Assembly (NCBI RefSeq): GCF_001297705.1
Contig: NZ_LIRF01000005.1
Location: forward strand, 186,001-250,000
Direction of reading: 5' to 3'
Source: Chryseobacterium sp. ERMR1:04
GTDB taxonomy: Bacteria > Bacteroidota > Bacteroidia > Flavobacteriales > Weeksellaceae
Length of the DNA stretch: 64,000 nucleotides
Of this stretch, positions 1-7,920 are shown piece by piece. Made by a program: the position numbers and the translations under genes. The notes under the pieces are model-generated. The model was not told the DNA's origin. It made no database searches and saw only the letters and a program-made list of their open reading frames with translations. Position 1 is the stretch's first letter. Each line of letters starts with the position of its first letter.

Positions 1-1177
1 TTCCAAAAATTCCTACTAATTCCGAATTGTTTTTAGTCTGGAAATCTTTCCAAGTAAAATTATTATCCTTTGTTTCAGGAGCAGAAGAAAGCAAAGCATA
101 TCTTAATACATCTTGCTGTCCAGGGAAATCCTGAACATATTCGTGTGCCCAAACTGCCCAGTTTCTTGAGGTTGAAATTTTATCGTTTTCAAGATTCAGG
201 AATTCAAAAGCCGGAACATTGGTTGGCATAATGTAATCTCCGTGAGCCTTCATCATCGCAGGGAAAATAATACAGTGGAATACAATATTGTCTTTTCCGA
301 TAAAGTGAACTAAATCACTGTTTTCGTTTTGCCAGTAATCTTTCCAGTCTTTTCCGTTTTTCGCAGCCCATTCTTTCGTGAAAGAAATATATCCAATAGG
401 AGCATCAAACCAAACGTATAATACTTTTCCGTCTGCATTTGGAAGTGGAACAGGAACTCCCCAGTTTAGATCTCTGGTCATCGCACGAGGTTTTAACCCA
501 TCGTTTAACCAAGATTTAACTTGTCCGTAAACGTTAGGTTTCCAATCGTCTTTATGACCTTCAATAATCCATTCATTAAGGAAATCTTCATATTCGTTTA
601 AAGGAAGATACCAGTTTTTTGTTTCTTTAAGAATCGGAACATTTCCGCTTAGCATTGATTTTGGATTAATCAATTCTGATGGAGAAAGGGTAGAACCACA
701 TTTTTCGCACTGATCTCCGTACGCATTTTCGTTTCCACAATTAGGGCAAGTTCCAACGATATATCGGTCAGCTAAAAATTCATTAGCCTGTTCGTCAAAA
801 TACTGCTCAGAAACTTCTTCTGTAAATTTCCCTTTTTCGTAAAGAACTTTAAAGAAATCCTGACTCGTGTCATGATGATTTTTAGAAGTTGTTCTGGAGT
901 ATTCATCAAAAGAAATCCCAAGATCTGAGAACGATTTTTTGATGATCTCGTGGTATTTGTCTACAATATCTTGTGGAGTAACTCCTTCTTTTTTTGCTCT
1001 GATGGTGATAGGAATTCCGTGTTCATCTGAACCACAGATAAACGCTACATCTTTTCCTGATCTTCTCTGAAATCTTGCGTAAACATCCGCAGGAATATAA
1101 ACACCTGCCAAATGTCCTATATGAACCGGTCCGTTTGCATAAGGCAAAGCTGCCGTAATCATCTTTCTGTTTGACAT
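1..1177 (-). CDS. metG: Methionine--tRNA ligase, 5' part (gene runs off the window)
   Basis: Charges tRNA-Met with methionine in the cytoplasm. The N-terminal Rossmann fold shows the class I HIGH signature ([11 protein letters not shown], about residues 12-22). A zinc knuckle follows with CPNCG and CEKCG pairs near residue 145, and the KMSKS-equivalent is KISTS at about residue 334. The start codon is the ATG of [16 protein letters not shown], which fits the family's usual N-terminus. About 392 codons are visible; the anticodon-binding part and any C-terminal extension lie beyond base 1. It is the leftmost core gene next to the type VI secretion island. The identification is very secure. Confidence 0.97.
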   Translation of the reverse strand, partial: MSNRKMITAALPYANGPVHIGHLAGVYIPADVYARFQRRSGKDVAFICGSDEHGIPITIRAKKEGVTPQDIVDKYHEIIKKSFSDLGISFDEYSRTTSKNHHDTSQDFFKVLYEKGKFTEEVSEQYFDEQANEFLADRYIVGTCPNCGNENAYGDQCEKCGSTLSPSELINPKSMLSGNVPILKETKNWYLPLNEYEDFLNEWIIEGHKDDWKPNVYGQVKSWLNDGLKPRAMTRDLNWGVPVPLPNADGKVLYVWFDAPIGYISFTKEWAAKNGKDWKDYWQNENSDLVHFIGKDNIVFHCIIFPAMMKAHGDYIMPTNVPAFEFLNLENDKISTSRNWAVWAHEYVQDFPGQQDVLRYALLSSAPETKDNNFTWKDFQTKNNSELVGIFG

Positions 1178-1400
1178 TTATAGTAAAATTTTATCTGCAA
1201 AGATAAGAATTATCTCCCGAAAACTGCTGTTAGTCTACGTTTAAAGTTAAAGTTTTACGATGAGATGATGCGTATTATTTTAGCGTTCATTAAGTTGGTG
1301 TGTAGTAAAACAGATTCCGTTGAGCTGTCTATCAATTTATAAAATCATTTTAACGGTTTCAATACTAAAGATCCCAAATGATTATTTTAAAATAAATAGC

Positions 1401-1679
1401 TTAAGAGTCTCTAAATAAAATAATAATTAAAAAGGAAATAATGAAGTAACAAATGAAAGGGTATATGATGTATTTTCTATTTTGTTTTTTAAAAAATGTT
1501 ATTACTGCATCTACCAATAAACCTATGAATATAAGAGGGATTCCAACAAATAAGGTTGGTAACATCTTTGGATTACCTAAGCAAGATCTATGATTCTCAA
1601 TAAAAATTTGACCATAAGCGCAAAACCCAAATAAAATAATCGAAATAATGAAAATTCTTTTGTTAATGTATTTATTCAT
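1401..1679 (-). CDS. Small membrane protein, unknown function
   Basis: A 92-residue protein with three likely membrane segments (about residues 8-25, 42-62 and 72-88) and short charged ends (KKQNRK between segments two and three). I do not recognise a family. It sits at the downstream end of the type VI island on the same strand and could be an accessory or immunity-type membrane protein, but nothing in its sequence shows that. Transcription could continue from the lipoprotein gene upstream, about 150 bases away. Confidence 0.6.
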   Translation of the reverse strand: MNKYINKRIFIISIILFGFCAYGQIFIENHRSCLGNPKMLPTLFVGIPLIFIGLLVDAVITFFKKQNRKYIIYPFICYFIISFLIIILFRDS

Positions 1680-1826
1680 GTGTTTGAGTTTTGATTATTA
1701 AGATGATATTGACTAATTGAGAATTATCAATATTTTATTTTTTCAAATAGAAAAGATGTCCATTAAAACATTTTCCTGACTATAAATATGATCTCGTTTA
1801 TTCACTTTATAGAATTTATTAATTTT

Positions 1827-2564
1827 CTATTTTTCGGAAATTATTTCACCTGTATCACTGTCCATATAATAATAAATTGGTGAGGCTGCGGGAGGTTCTC
1901 CTATTCCATAAGGACCATTGTAAGGCTTGCCTTCTAGTATCTTAATAATAAATTGTTTTTTTCCTTTTGTAATATCAAACCATAATTCAAAATTATCAAA
2001 TCCCGAACTTGTTTGTTTAGCTTCTCCTGTTTTCAGATTAAGAATATTCTTTTCTTCTAAGAAACGTAGAGCATCTATTGGCTTTACTTTTCCGAATTTC
2101 ATATCCTCATCTATTTTTTTTAGATTTCCGCTTTCATCATAATATTCGGAGATGCCTACCTTAGTACGCCCACCGATGTAATGCTCTTTTATGGTAATAT
2201 ACCCGTCTACATTAAATTCCTTATAAATAGTTTCAAAAGAAGGCTTAGGAAGACGTTCATCTTGAGAACCACTTCCATCTCCTTCCATTGGAGGATTGTT
2301 ATGTCCACTTTGTATGGCTTTCGCTTTTGCTATTAGATATTCAGGATTTGGAGCTGCCATACCAATGATTGTGTTTTTATTCGGAAGAACATAGTGTTTG
2401 GCCCCATATTTTGTTTTTTTATAAACTTCAAAATCAAATTTTTCTCTCATTTTATTATTTTGATTTATGGTAGTTGAGCCTTTAATATTTTTTATCGTCT
2501 TTTTTTCTTCTCCATTGCATGAAAAGATTAGTGTAAAGGAGAGAATGAATAAGATAATCTTCAT
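1827..2564 (-). CDS. Lipoprotein of unknown function at the end of the type VI island
   Basis: A 245-residue protein with a clear lipoprotein signal: MKIILFILSFTLIFSC, predicted cleavage before Cys16. The mature part is hydrophilic. It has a Gly/Ser-rich stretch (EGDGSGSQDE) near residue 97 and a C-terminal half that reads like a small beta-rich globular domain. I recognise no family. It lies downstream of a chain of effector-tail and immunity-lipoprotein cassettes, so a role as a further immunity or surface lipoprotein is plausible but only inferred from position. It does not show the carboxypeptidase-regulatory-like pattern of the other immunity candidates. Confidence 0.7.
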   Translation of the reverse strand: MKIILFILSFTLIFSCNGEEKKTIKNIKGSTTINQNNKMREKFDFEVYKKTKYGAKHYVLPNKNTIIGMAAPNPEYLIAKAKAIQSGHNNPPMEGDGSGSQDERLPKPSFETIYKEFNVDGYITIKEHYIGGRTKVGISEYYDESGNLKKIDEDMKFGKVKPIDALRFLEEKNILNLKTGEAKQTSSGFDNFELWFDITKGKKQFIIKILEGKPYNGPYGIGEPPAASPIYYYMDSDTGEIISEK

Positions 2565-2723
2565 TTTGCTAATTTTAGATCTTTTATCTAGAACTTGATA
2601 TATTTTAGACTTAGGTACTTATTCGAAGAGAATGCTTCACGGTCAAAAGACGAAAATTATGAAAAGCGATGGTTTCGCATAAAACTTAAAATAGGATATC
2701 TTCTGTTGAACTACGTTAGGAAA

Positions 2724-3575
2724 TTATTTATTCTTATGTAATGTAATTGTGTCAGGAACCTTAAAAATAAAAAATAGTCCATCAAAAGAATCATACTGTG
2801 GTCTGTACCCTGAACTTCCTATATTTGTAGAGGCACTATCTAATTTATAACCTGTTTTATCAAAAAATAATTTTCTTGTTTCAGTTTTAATATGTAAAGA
2901 ATCAATTGTTTTATCACTGATTCTAAAATATCCATTCTTATCGGTAAATGTATCTAAAGTTGCTTTCTCTTTATCTATACTTCCGTTATCTTGATTTACA
3001 ACGTACATTGTAACCTTTACATTTTCAATTGGTTTGTGTTGTTCATCCAATACAATACCGTTAAAATAATCTGTGAATTCTCCTTTATCTATTTGTTTAG
3101 GATCTTTAAAACGGCAAGAGCAGAGAAGTCCTATAATACATAAAATACCTATTATTTTTAATTTGCTTAACCATATCAATCCTAAAGAATCTTCTTTAGA
3201 TAAAATAACTCTTTTAAAATAATCAACAGGATTGCTTCCTTCAGCATATTTCATTAAATCAATTTTAGCATTACCATATTTAGTTTCTGGTAATGGATCT
3301 TGTTGTATCCAAGTGGGACCAGAAGTACCCTTATGGGTATAACTGTGATTTCTGTCTCCAAATTCTAATAAGAGTTGATGACCAATTTCATGAGCCGAAG
3401 TTTCCTTGAAAATCAAATCTGCTATGTCACTTTTTCGATAATGCCAACCTTTAGTTATATCATTTTTTGAATCTGGATAGTATGTATAGCCAACTTTATA
3501 ATATAATTCTCTATGCAATTCCCAGTTATGGGAACGATTAACGTTTATAAAATAAATTAGATTTGATGCTATCAT
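2724..3575 (-). CDS. Orphan effector metallopeptidase tail fused in frame to an immunity-type lipoprotein
   Basis: The first ~140 residues match the C-terminal peptidase domain of the type VI effector encoded further upstream: SAHEIGHQLL with an HExxH zinc site, then a THKGT motif. The remainder is a lipoprotein with lipobox IIGLLCSC and a carboxypeptidase-regulatory-like segment (FNGIVLDEQHKPIENVKVTM, then DKNGYF). In the sibling cassettes the peptidase stop and the lipoprotein ATG overlap as ATGA. Here neither exists and the two parts are one frame, as if two bases of an ancestral TTATGAAA were lost (inference). The frame is open upstream to about 3602 with no good start, so the ATG given is only the first Met. 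This is probably a decaying cassette; a working self-inhibited protein is less likely. Confidence 0.65.
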   Translation of the reverse strand: MIASNLIYFINVNRSHNWELHRELYYKVGYTYYPDSKNDITKGWHYRKSDIADLIFKETSAHEIGHQLLLEFGDRNHSYTHKGTSGPTWIQQDPLPETKYGNAKIDLMKYAEGSNPVDYFKRVILSKEDSLGLIWLSKLKIIGILCIIGLLCSCRFKDPKQIDKGEFTDYFNGIVLDEQHKPIENVKVTMYVVNQDNGSIDKEKATLDTFTDKNGYFRISDKTIDSLHIKTETRKLFFDKTGYKLDSASTNIGSSGYRPQYDSFDGLFFIFKVPDTITLHKNK

Positions 3576-3582
3576 TCCTTTT

Positions 3583-3930
3583 TCATCTTGAATATATTCT
3601 ACTCATATATAAACTATCATAATTTTTTCCCACAAATCTATATTTTATTTTTTCATCATTCTGTGACCATACAGTAACAACAGTATCTGTTTTGTAGTTT
3701 TTGAGAATAAAAATAAGATCTCCTAGGGATTCAGTATCATTATTGATTTTAAAAAAGCCATTTTTATCACTTTATGTTGATTTATAATTAGTTTTAAAGT
3801 TTTCTTTTATATACACTTGATTGAGAGGTTTATTTGAAGTTTTATCATATATATATCCGCTATAAAAATCTGATGATTTAGAACAGCTCAGAGATAATAA
3901 AATAATTGATGTAAAGACTATTTTTCTCAT
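3583..3930 (-). pseudogene. Immunity-type lipoprotein copy with a nonsense codon
   Basis: This is a near-identical, same-length (348-base) copy of the intact lipoprotein gene at 5060-5407, beginning MRKIVFTSI and ending SRIYSR. In the middle, the TCA serine codon of the intact copy's STSSDKNG motif is TAA here (reverse strand of about 3769-3775), giving a premature stop after about 60 codons. The copy extends into the neighbouring peptidase tail, so a block of roughly 500 bases was duplicated as a unit. The start and lipobox are intact. Unless the stop is suppressed, only a truncated lipoprotein could be made. Confidence 0.75.
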
Positions 3931-4008
3931 TTTACTTAATCAAATTAATCCGAGAACATCCTTTTCAGATACTGCAATCCTCTTCCTTTCACTATAATTA
4001 TCCTTCAT
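3931..4008 (-). pseudogene. Remnant of an effector metallopeptidase tail
   Basis: A remnant of about 25 codons: RKRIAVSEKDVLGLI, then TGA, then LSK. It corresponds to the last part (RKRIVVSEKDVLGLIWLTK) of the orphan tail ending at 5404. The tryptophan codon TGG has become TGA, and everything upstream of this fragment, including the HExxH site, is missing. It directly abuts the nonsense-bearing lipoprotein copy and preserves the usual tail-then-immunity order. It is a dead relic useful for tracing how the array expanded. Confidence 0.7.
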
Positions 4009-4079
4009 GAAAATAAATATTATTTTTACAACTTATTAAAAGAAGAGGACATAACAAAAGTGAATTTTTAAAATTCATT

Positions 4080-4229
4080 TTATTGTCGAATTATTTTTTT
4101 TAGTTTCATATCTATGAAAACTGTATCTTTTATCCCTTCTACGAAGCAATAACTTGCACCTCTTTCGGGATGAGTACGAACTATATATATTGAATCTATG
4201 AATTCATCTGGTGTTAAATTCCATTCCAT
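4080..4229 (-). CDS. Short ORF in the cassette array, possibly an immunity-gene remnant
   Basis: A 49-codon frame starting MEWNLTPDEFIDSIYIV and ending in a lysine-rich IKDTVFIDMKLKKIIRQ. It has no signal peptide or recognisable domain. It starts 10 bases after the stop of the frameshifted lipoprotein gene upstream, on the same strand, and precedes the peptidase-tail remnant. It may be a genuine small gene or the 3' end of a lost cassette member; I cannot tell which. Confidence 0.35.
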   Translation of the reverse strand: MEWNLTPDEFIDSIYIVRTHPERGASYCFVEGIKDTVFIDMKLKKIIRQ

Positions 4230-4238
4230 AAATAAACT

Positions 4239-4588
4239 TTACAGATTATTTATTTTAAAAATAGAATCTCTATCTTTCTTTTTTAACATGTATATAATAT
4301 CTCCTTTAAATAATTCTTTTTGCCTTTCTCCATTTTGAATTTGGATAGAAGAGATAGTATCTGTGTGATATAAATCTTTTTGAAAAACTAAAGTAGAAGA
4401 AATGTTATTGTTTTTTGTATTTTAAAATGTCCTTTTTTATCTGTAATAGTTTTAAAATCAGTGGATAAATCTAAAATTTGCACTCCTAATATTGGCTTTT
4501 TAGTAATACCATCATATATATATCCTTCATAATGTTTTGATTTACAGCCCGTAAATAATATTATAATAAATAACAGTAATAATTTCAT
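4239..4588 (-). pseudogene. Immunity-type lipoprotein gene with a single-base frameshift
   Basis: It starts MKLLLLFIIILFTGCKSK (lipobox FTGC), followed by the carboxypeptidase-regulatory-like pattern YEGYIYDGITKKPILGV and DKKGHFKI. Translation then runs out of frame in an A6 run (4411-4416, read on the minus strand) and stops at TAG. Adding one A restores a continuous frame through STLVFQKDLYHTDTISSIQ and FKGDIIYM, which matches the end of the intact lipoprotein at 6046-6369 (ISIQNGE, FKGDTIYL). The restored product would be about 116 residues. The start overlaps the upstream tail stop as ATGA. This is a true single-base deletion or an assembly indel; the slip phase does not fit a programmed site. 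Confidence 0.75.
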
Positions 4589-4980
4589 AATATTTCAATT
4601 TTTGTTAACCATAATAAGCTTAATACATCTTTTTCAGCTGCTATACGTCTTAGGAAATAATTGGGTTGTTTATGTTCATCTCCTAAAACATTACTATTGT
4701 AATAGGGCATTAAATCGATTTCGCCATTCATTGGTAATTCCAGAGCATCATTTTTTGTATGTTGATCAAATGAATATACTTCAGAACTACCTTTGTGTCC
4801 ATAAGAATATTCGGTTCCACTATAAGATTTTAATATTTCATGTCCTAATTCATGAGCAGATGTATCTTTGAAAGTTAAATCTGCTATGTCACTTTTTCGA
4901 TAATGCCAACCTTTAGTTATATCATTTTTTGAATCTGGATAGTATGTATAGCCAACTTTATAATATAATTCTCTATGCAA
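4585..4980 (-). CDS. Orphan effector metallopeptidase tail
   Basis: A C-terminal peptidase module without its delivery half. It carries SAHELGHEIL (HExxH zinc motif), then YSYGHKGSSEVYSFDQH and EIDLMPYY, ending WLTKIEIL. The open frame runs upstream past the given ATG to a TGA near 5085 with no plausible start, reading ...IAPNLIYFTN, so it is probably a displaced tail and not an independent gene. Its N-terminal half matches the tail at 2724-3575, while its C-terminal half matches the main effector's tail, a mosaic. Its stop overlaps the start of the next lipoprotein gene by 4 bases. Confidence 0.6.
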   Translation of the reverse strand: MHRELYYKVGYTYYPDSKNDITKGWHYRKSDIADLTFKDTSAHELGHEILKSYSGTEYSYGHKGSSEVYSFDQHTKNDALELPMNGEIDLMPYYNSNVLGDEHKQPNYFLRRIAAEKDVLSLLWLTKIEIL

Positions 4981-5059
4981 TTCCAGATTATGGGAACGAT
5001 TGAAATTTGTATTTTCAGAGTTTGTAAAATAAATTAGATTTGGTGCTATTATTCCTTTT

Positions 5060-5407
5060 TTATCTTGAATATATTCTACTCATATATAAAGTATCATTAT
5101 TTCCCCCCACAAATCTATATTTTATGTTTTCTCCATGCTGTGACCATACAGTAACGACAGTATCTGTTTTGTAGCTTTTGAGAATAAAAATAAGATCTCC
5201 TAGGGATTCAGTATCATTGTTGATTTTAAAAAAGCCATTTTTGTCACTTGATGTTGATTTATAATTAGTTTTAAAGTTTTCTTTTATATACACTTGATTG
5301 AGAGGTTTATTTGAAGTTTTATCATATATATATCCACTATAAAAATCTGATGATTTAGAACAGCTTAGAAATAATAAAATAATTGATATAAAGACTATTT
5401 TTCTCAT
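5060..5407 (-). CDS. Small lipoprotein, candidate immunity protein
   Basis: A 115-residue lipoprotein: MRKIVFISIILLFLSCSKSS with lipobox LSC, then a short domain with the carboxypeptidase-regulatory-like pattern YSGYIYDKTSNKPLNQVYI and SDKNGFFKI. Its start overlaps the upstream orphan metallopeptidase tail by ATGA, so the two should be translationally coupled. Position after a toxin tail, small size and membrane anchoring are what is expected of an immunity protein protecting the cell envelope; that role is inferred. This is the intact partner of the nonsense copy at 3583-3930. Confidence 0.7.
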   Translation of the reverse strand: MRKIVFISIILLFLSCSKSSDFYSGYIYDKTSNKPLNQVYIKENFKTNYKSTSSDKNGFFKINNDTESLGDLIFILKSYKTDTVVTVWSQHGENIKYRFVGGNNDTLYMSRIYSR

Positions 5408-5865
5408 TTTACACTAACTTTAGTTAACCAAATTAATCCTAGAACATCCTTTTCTGATACTACAATCCTCTTCCTGTCACTATAATCTAACCAATCTGTA
5501 TAATAAGGCATTAGATCAATTTCACCCGTTTTTGGATAAGGAATTGCATTTGAATTTTCATATTGAAAAACGGGATTTACAGTTTCCTTGTGACCGTAAG
5601 AATAAATTGGTCCACCGTATTTTTTTATTATTTCATGGCCTATTTCATGGGCAGAAGTCTCTTTAAACTCAATATCTTCATTAGATTCATCTCTATATCT
5701 CCAATTATTTTTTTTATAAAACTCATACCATTCTAATGAATAAATATAACCGATATTGTAACATATAGCTTGTATTGAAAAGATGTTTCCCCCAATCGTT
5801 AAAGGATCTTTTATAGATCCGGGGTTACCAGATCGTATCCAATTCCCATTTGTATTATATACCAA
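5404..5865 (-). CDS. Orphan effector metallopeptidase tail
   Basis: It carries SAHEIGHEII (HExxH), YSYGHKET and EIDLMPYYTD, ending WLTKVSVK. The reading frame is open further upstream and is homologous to the main effector from RTRTYKDLEKLPIEGLNYHW onward. It begins right after the stop codon of the preceding lipoprotein gene, in the same frame as that gene and with no start codon. The Met given is only the first in-frame ATG. This is the classic look of a displaced toxin tip in polymorphic toxin systems, available for recombination onto a full-length effector. Confidence 0.65.
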   Translation of the reverse strand: MVYNTNGNWIRSGNPGSIKDPLTIGGNIFSIQAICYNIGYIYSLEWYEFYKKNNWRYRDESNEDIEFKETSAHEIGHEIIKKYGGPIYSYGHKETVNPVFQYENSNAIPYPKTGEIDLMPYYTDWLDYSDRKRIVVSEKDVLGLIWLTKVSVK

Positions 5866-6045
5866 TTCTATTGTTCCTATTGTATTCTTATTGCTTTGTA
5901 TAGAATTTAAATAAAATTCATAAGATTCTCTAATGATCTTTAAATCTTTTGCAACAGCATGATTTTTATTTCTTCCCCAATGATAATTTAATCCTTCTAT
6001 TGGAAGTTTTTCTAAGTCCTTATAAGTTCGTGTTCTATATTTTAT

Positions 6046-6369
6046 TTATTGATCTTTACACTTTAAATAAATAGTGTCTCCTTTGAAGTATTCTCTCATA
6101 AGTTCTCCATTTTGTATTGATATTGTCTTAATTTTTCTTTTAATACAAGCTTCTTTTATAAAAATTAATTCTTTTACTTTTTTGTCATTTTTTTTAATTT
6201 CAAAATAGCCATTTTTATTAGTAAATACTTTTATTTTGTTTATAGAATCATATACTGTAACATTTTCTAAAGGGATTTCATTATCAAATTCATAAACATA
6301 CCCTTTGTAATTTGATTCACTACATGAATAAATTGAAAGGCTGATAAATAAATAAATGAAATTTTTCAT
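6046..6369 (-). CDS. Small lipoprotein, candidate immunity protein of the main effector
   Basis: A 107-residue lipoprotein with signal MKNFIYLFISLSIYSC and a compact domain (YKGYVYEFDNEIPLENVTV, NKNGYFEI) resembling the carboxypeptidase-regulatory-like fold. It follows the peptidase end of the main effector with an ATGA stop/start overlap. As the first small gene after the full-length effector it is the best candidate for the cognate immunity protein. A lipoprotein would act in the periplasm or at a membrane, suggesting that the effector attacks an envelope target. Immunity function is inferred from arrangement. Confidence 0.7.
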   Translation of the reverse strand: MKNFIYLFISLSIYSCSESNYKGYVYEFDNEIPLENVTVYDSINKIKVFTNKNGYFEIKKNDKKVKELIFIKEACIKRKIKTISIQNGELMREYFKGDTIYLKCKDQ

Positions 6370-6695
6370 CGTACGTCAATTTTTGTTAACCATAATAAAC
6401 TTAAAACGTCTTTTTCTGAAGCTACTCTTCTTCTAAAATAATTAGGTTGGTAATGTTCATTACCATACTTGTTATCTCTAAAATAAGGCATAAGGTCTAT
6501 TTCAGTATTTACGTCTAATGGAAATTTTTGGGCATTATCTTTTATATGTTGATCAAATGAATATACTTCAGAACTACCTTTGTGTCCATATGAATATTCA
6601 GTGCCTCCATAAAATTTTAGTATTTCGTGTCCAATTTCGTGAGCAGATGTATCTTTAAAATCTAAATCCTCTTTTTTTCGTCTGAAAATTCCCAT
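6366..6695 (-). CDS. Main type VI effector, C-terminal metallopeptidase part (in the -1 frame)
   Basis: It encodes the catalytic end of the effector: EDLDFKDTSAHEIGHEIL with HExxH, YSYGHKGSSEVYSFDQH and WLTKIDVR at the end. The third zinc ligand could be the His of YGHKG (inference). It overlaps the end of the upstream frame. Joining the two at the A7 run (6672-6678) gives a continuous protein of about 517 residues that aligns with the orphan tails. The apparent Met start inside the overlap is an artefact of the frame break. It is read either after a -1 slip or not at all in this strain. Confidence 0.7.
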   Translation of the reverse strand: MGIFRRKKEDLDFKDTSAHEIGHEILKFYGGTEYSYGHKGSSEVYSFDQHIKDNAQKFPLDVNTEIDLMPYFRDNKYGNEHYQPNYFRRRVASEKDVLSLLWLTKIDVR

Positions 6696-7918
6696 CCATT
6701 AGAATATTCTATATATCCTACATTATAACAAATTGCTTTTCTAGAGAAAGTATTACCAATCCAAGAAATCGGATTTATTGTGAGTGATCCTGGATTACCT
6801 GAACGCATCCAGTTTCCGTTTGTATTATATGTTAACATTACATAATCCATAGTTTTTTCGACCATATTTAGAGCATTCATAAAAAACTCATAAGAATCAC
6901 TGATAATTTTTACACCTTTTGCAACCGCATGATTTTTATTTCTTCCCCAATGATAGGCCAATCCTTCTAAAGCCAGTTCTTCCAAATCTGTAAAGCTTCT
7001 CGTTCTTTTCGTAATAGGAGGCTTTGCGGATATTAAATCTTTTTTAGGGATCTTATCCCAATCACAAATCATCAGTTTTTCATTTTTAAATGGGTTATCC
7101 TCTCCGGCTATTGTGTATTGAGATTCTTTATAGGTTGTACATTTTAGACCTTCTTCTCCACCATCTTTCAAATTTACACGTAAAGTTGTATCTATTCTTT
7201 TATTTTTTTTATCAATCTTTACATCTACCCAATTTACTTCGCTATAATTTGTCGTAAACTCTACTTCTTTGGTTTTTTCTTTACCGTTTTTTTTAGCAAC
7301 AATCACGGCTTTTAGTTTTTTATTATCAAACTTAGTACTGTCATAGATTTCATTATTATCAAAACCATCCCAAAAGATTACATACGAGCCTATTTTTGTA
7401 TAGTCACCCGACATAATATTATAAGGATCAAAAACGCTTTTCCAATCCCATGCTTTTTTAGGTTGTAAAGGATCATTTTTGGGCTTCTTTTTCATCAGAT
7501 CTTGTGCTAATAAAGGTATTTTTCGTGATGGAACGACTACTTCAGGTAAATTTTTCACAGCATATAATGTACTGCCATCTTCATTTAGAATTTTAAAATC
7601 TAAAGAGTCTATATTGCCTAACATGAGAGAATAGTCGAAAACAAAATGAGCATTTTCATAATTACCTTTAAAATCTAGGATACCAAAAGGAACCATAGTA
7701 GAGTAGGCCTTGTCTCTTTTTAATGAAAGCCTGATTTCAAAGTCATTATTTACCTCACTTCCTTTTCTCTCAAAGTTATTATACATTACTCCATTTTCAT
7801 TTCCTGTTTCTCGAACTTCAACAGCGGCATTGGAAGTAATATGTCCCTCAGTAGACATATTATGGTCTCCATGAGTAATTTTTACATATTTTCCTTTTAC
7901 AATTCTTATTCTGGACAT
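6662..7918 (-). CDS. Main type VI effector, N-terminal and middle part (frame breaks before the peptidase domain)
   Basis: It starts MSRIRIVKGKYVKITHGDHN two bases after the vgrG stop. The N-terminal ~60 residues (ITHGDHNMSTEGHITSNAAV) look like a delivery module pairing with the VgrG tip. A beta-rich middle region follows, then RTRSFTDLEELALEGLAYHW, the point from which the orphan tails are homologous. The frame ends EFSDEKKRI-stop just before the HExxH domain, which continues in the -1 frame. The codons at the break are GAA AAA AAG, containing A AAA AAG in the exact phase for -1 slippage. Family naming is uncertain; effector status rests on position and architecture. Confidence 0.75.
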   Translation of the reverse strand: MSRIRIVKGKYVKITHGDHNMSTEGHITSNAAVEVRETGNENGVMYNNFERKGSEVNNDFEIRLSLKRDKAYSTMVPFGILDFKGNYENAHFVFDYSLMLGNIDSLDFKILNEDGSTLYAVKNLPEVVVPSRKIPLLAQDLMKKKPKNDPLQPKKAWDWKSVFDPYNIMSGDYTKIGSYVIFWDGFDNNEIYDSTKFDNKKLKAVIVAKKNGKEKTKEVEFTTNYSEVNWVDVKIDKKNKRIDTTLRVNLKDGGEEGLKCTTYKESQYTIAGEDNPFKNEKLMICDWDKIPKKDLISAKPPITKRTRSFTDLEELALEGLAYHWGRNKNHAVAKGVKIISDSYEFFMNALNMVEKTMDYVMLTYNTNGNWMRSGNPGSLTINPISWIGNTFSRKAICYNVGYIEYSNGWEFSDEKKRI

Positions 7919-7920
7919 GG

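Noticed and set aside
4411..4416. Programmed frameshift in the lipoprotein gene at 4239-4588
   Set aside because: The A6 run is followed by CA and the codon phase (CAA AAA ACA) does not match the X XXY YYZ rule, so a plain deletion or assembly indel is the simpler reading.
4602..4871. Plus-strand ORF of 89 codons inside the toxin array
   Set aside because: It is the antisense of the HExxH tail, with Cys/His/Leu-rich nonsense composition and no promoter.
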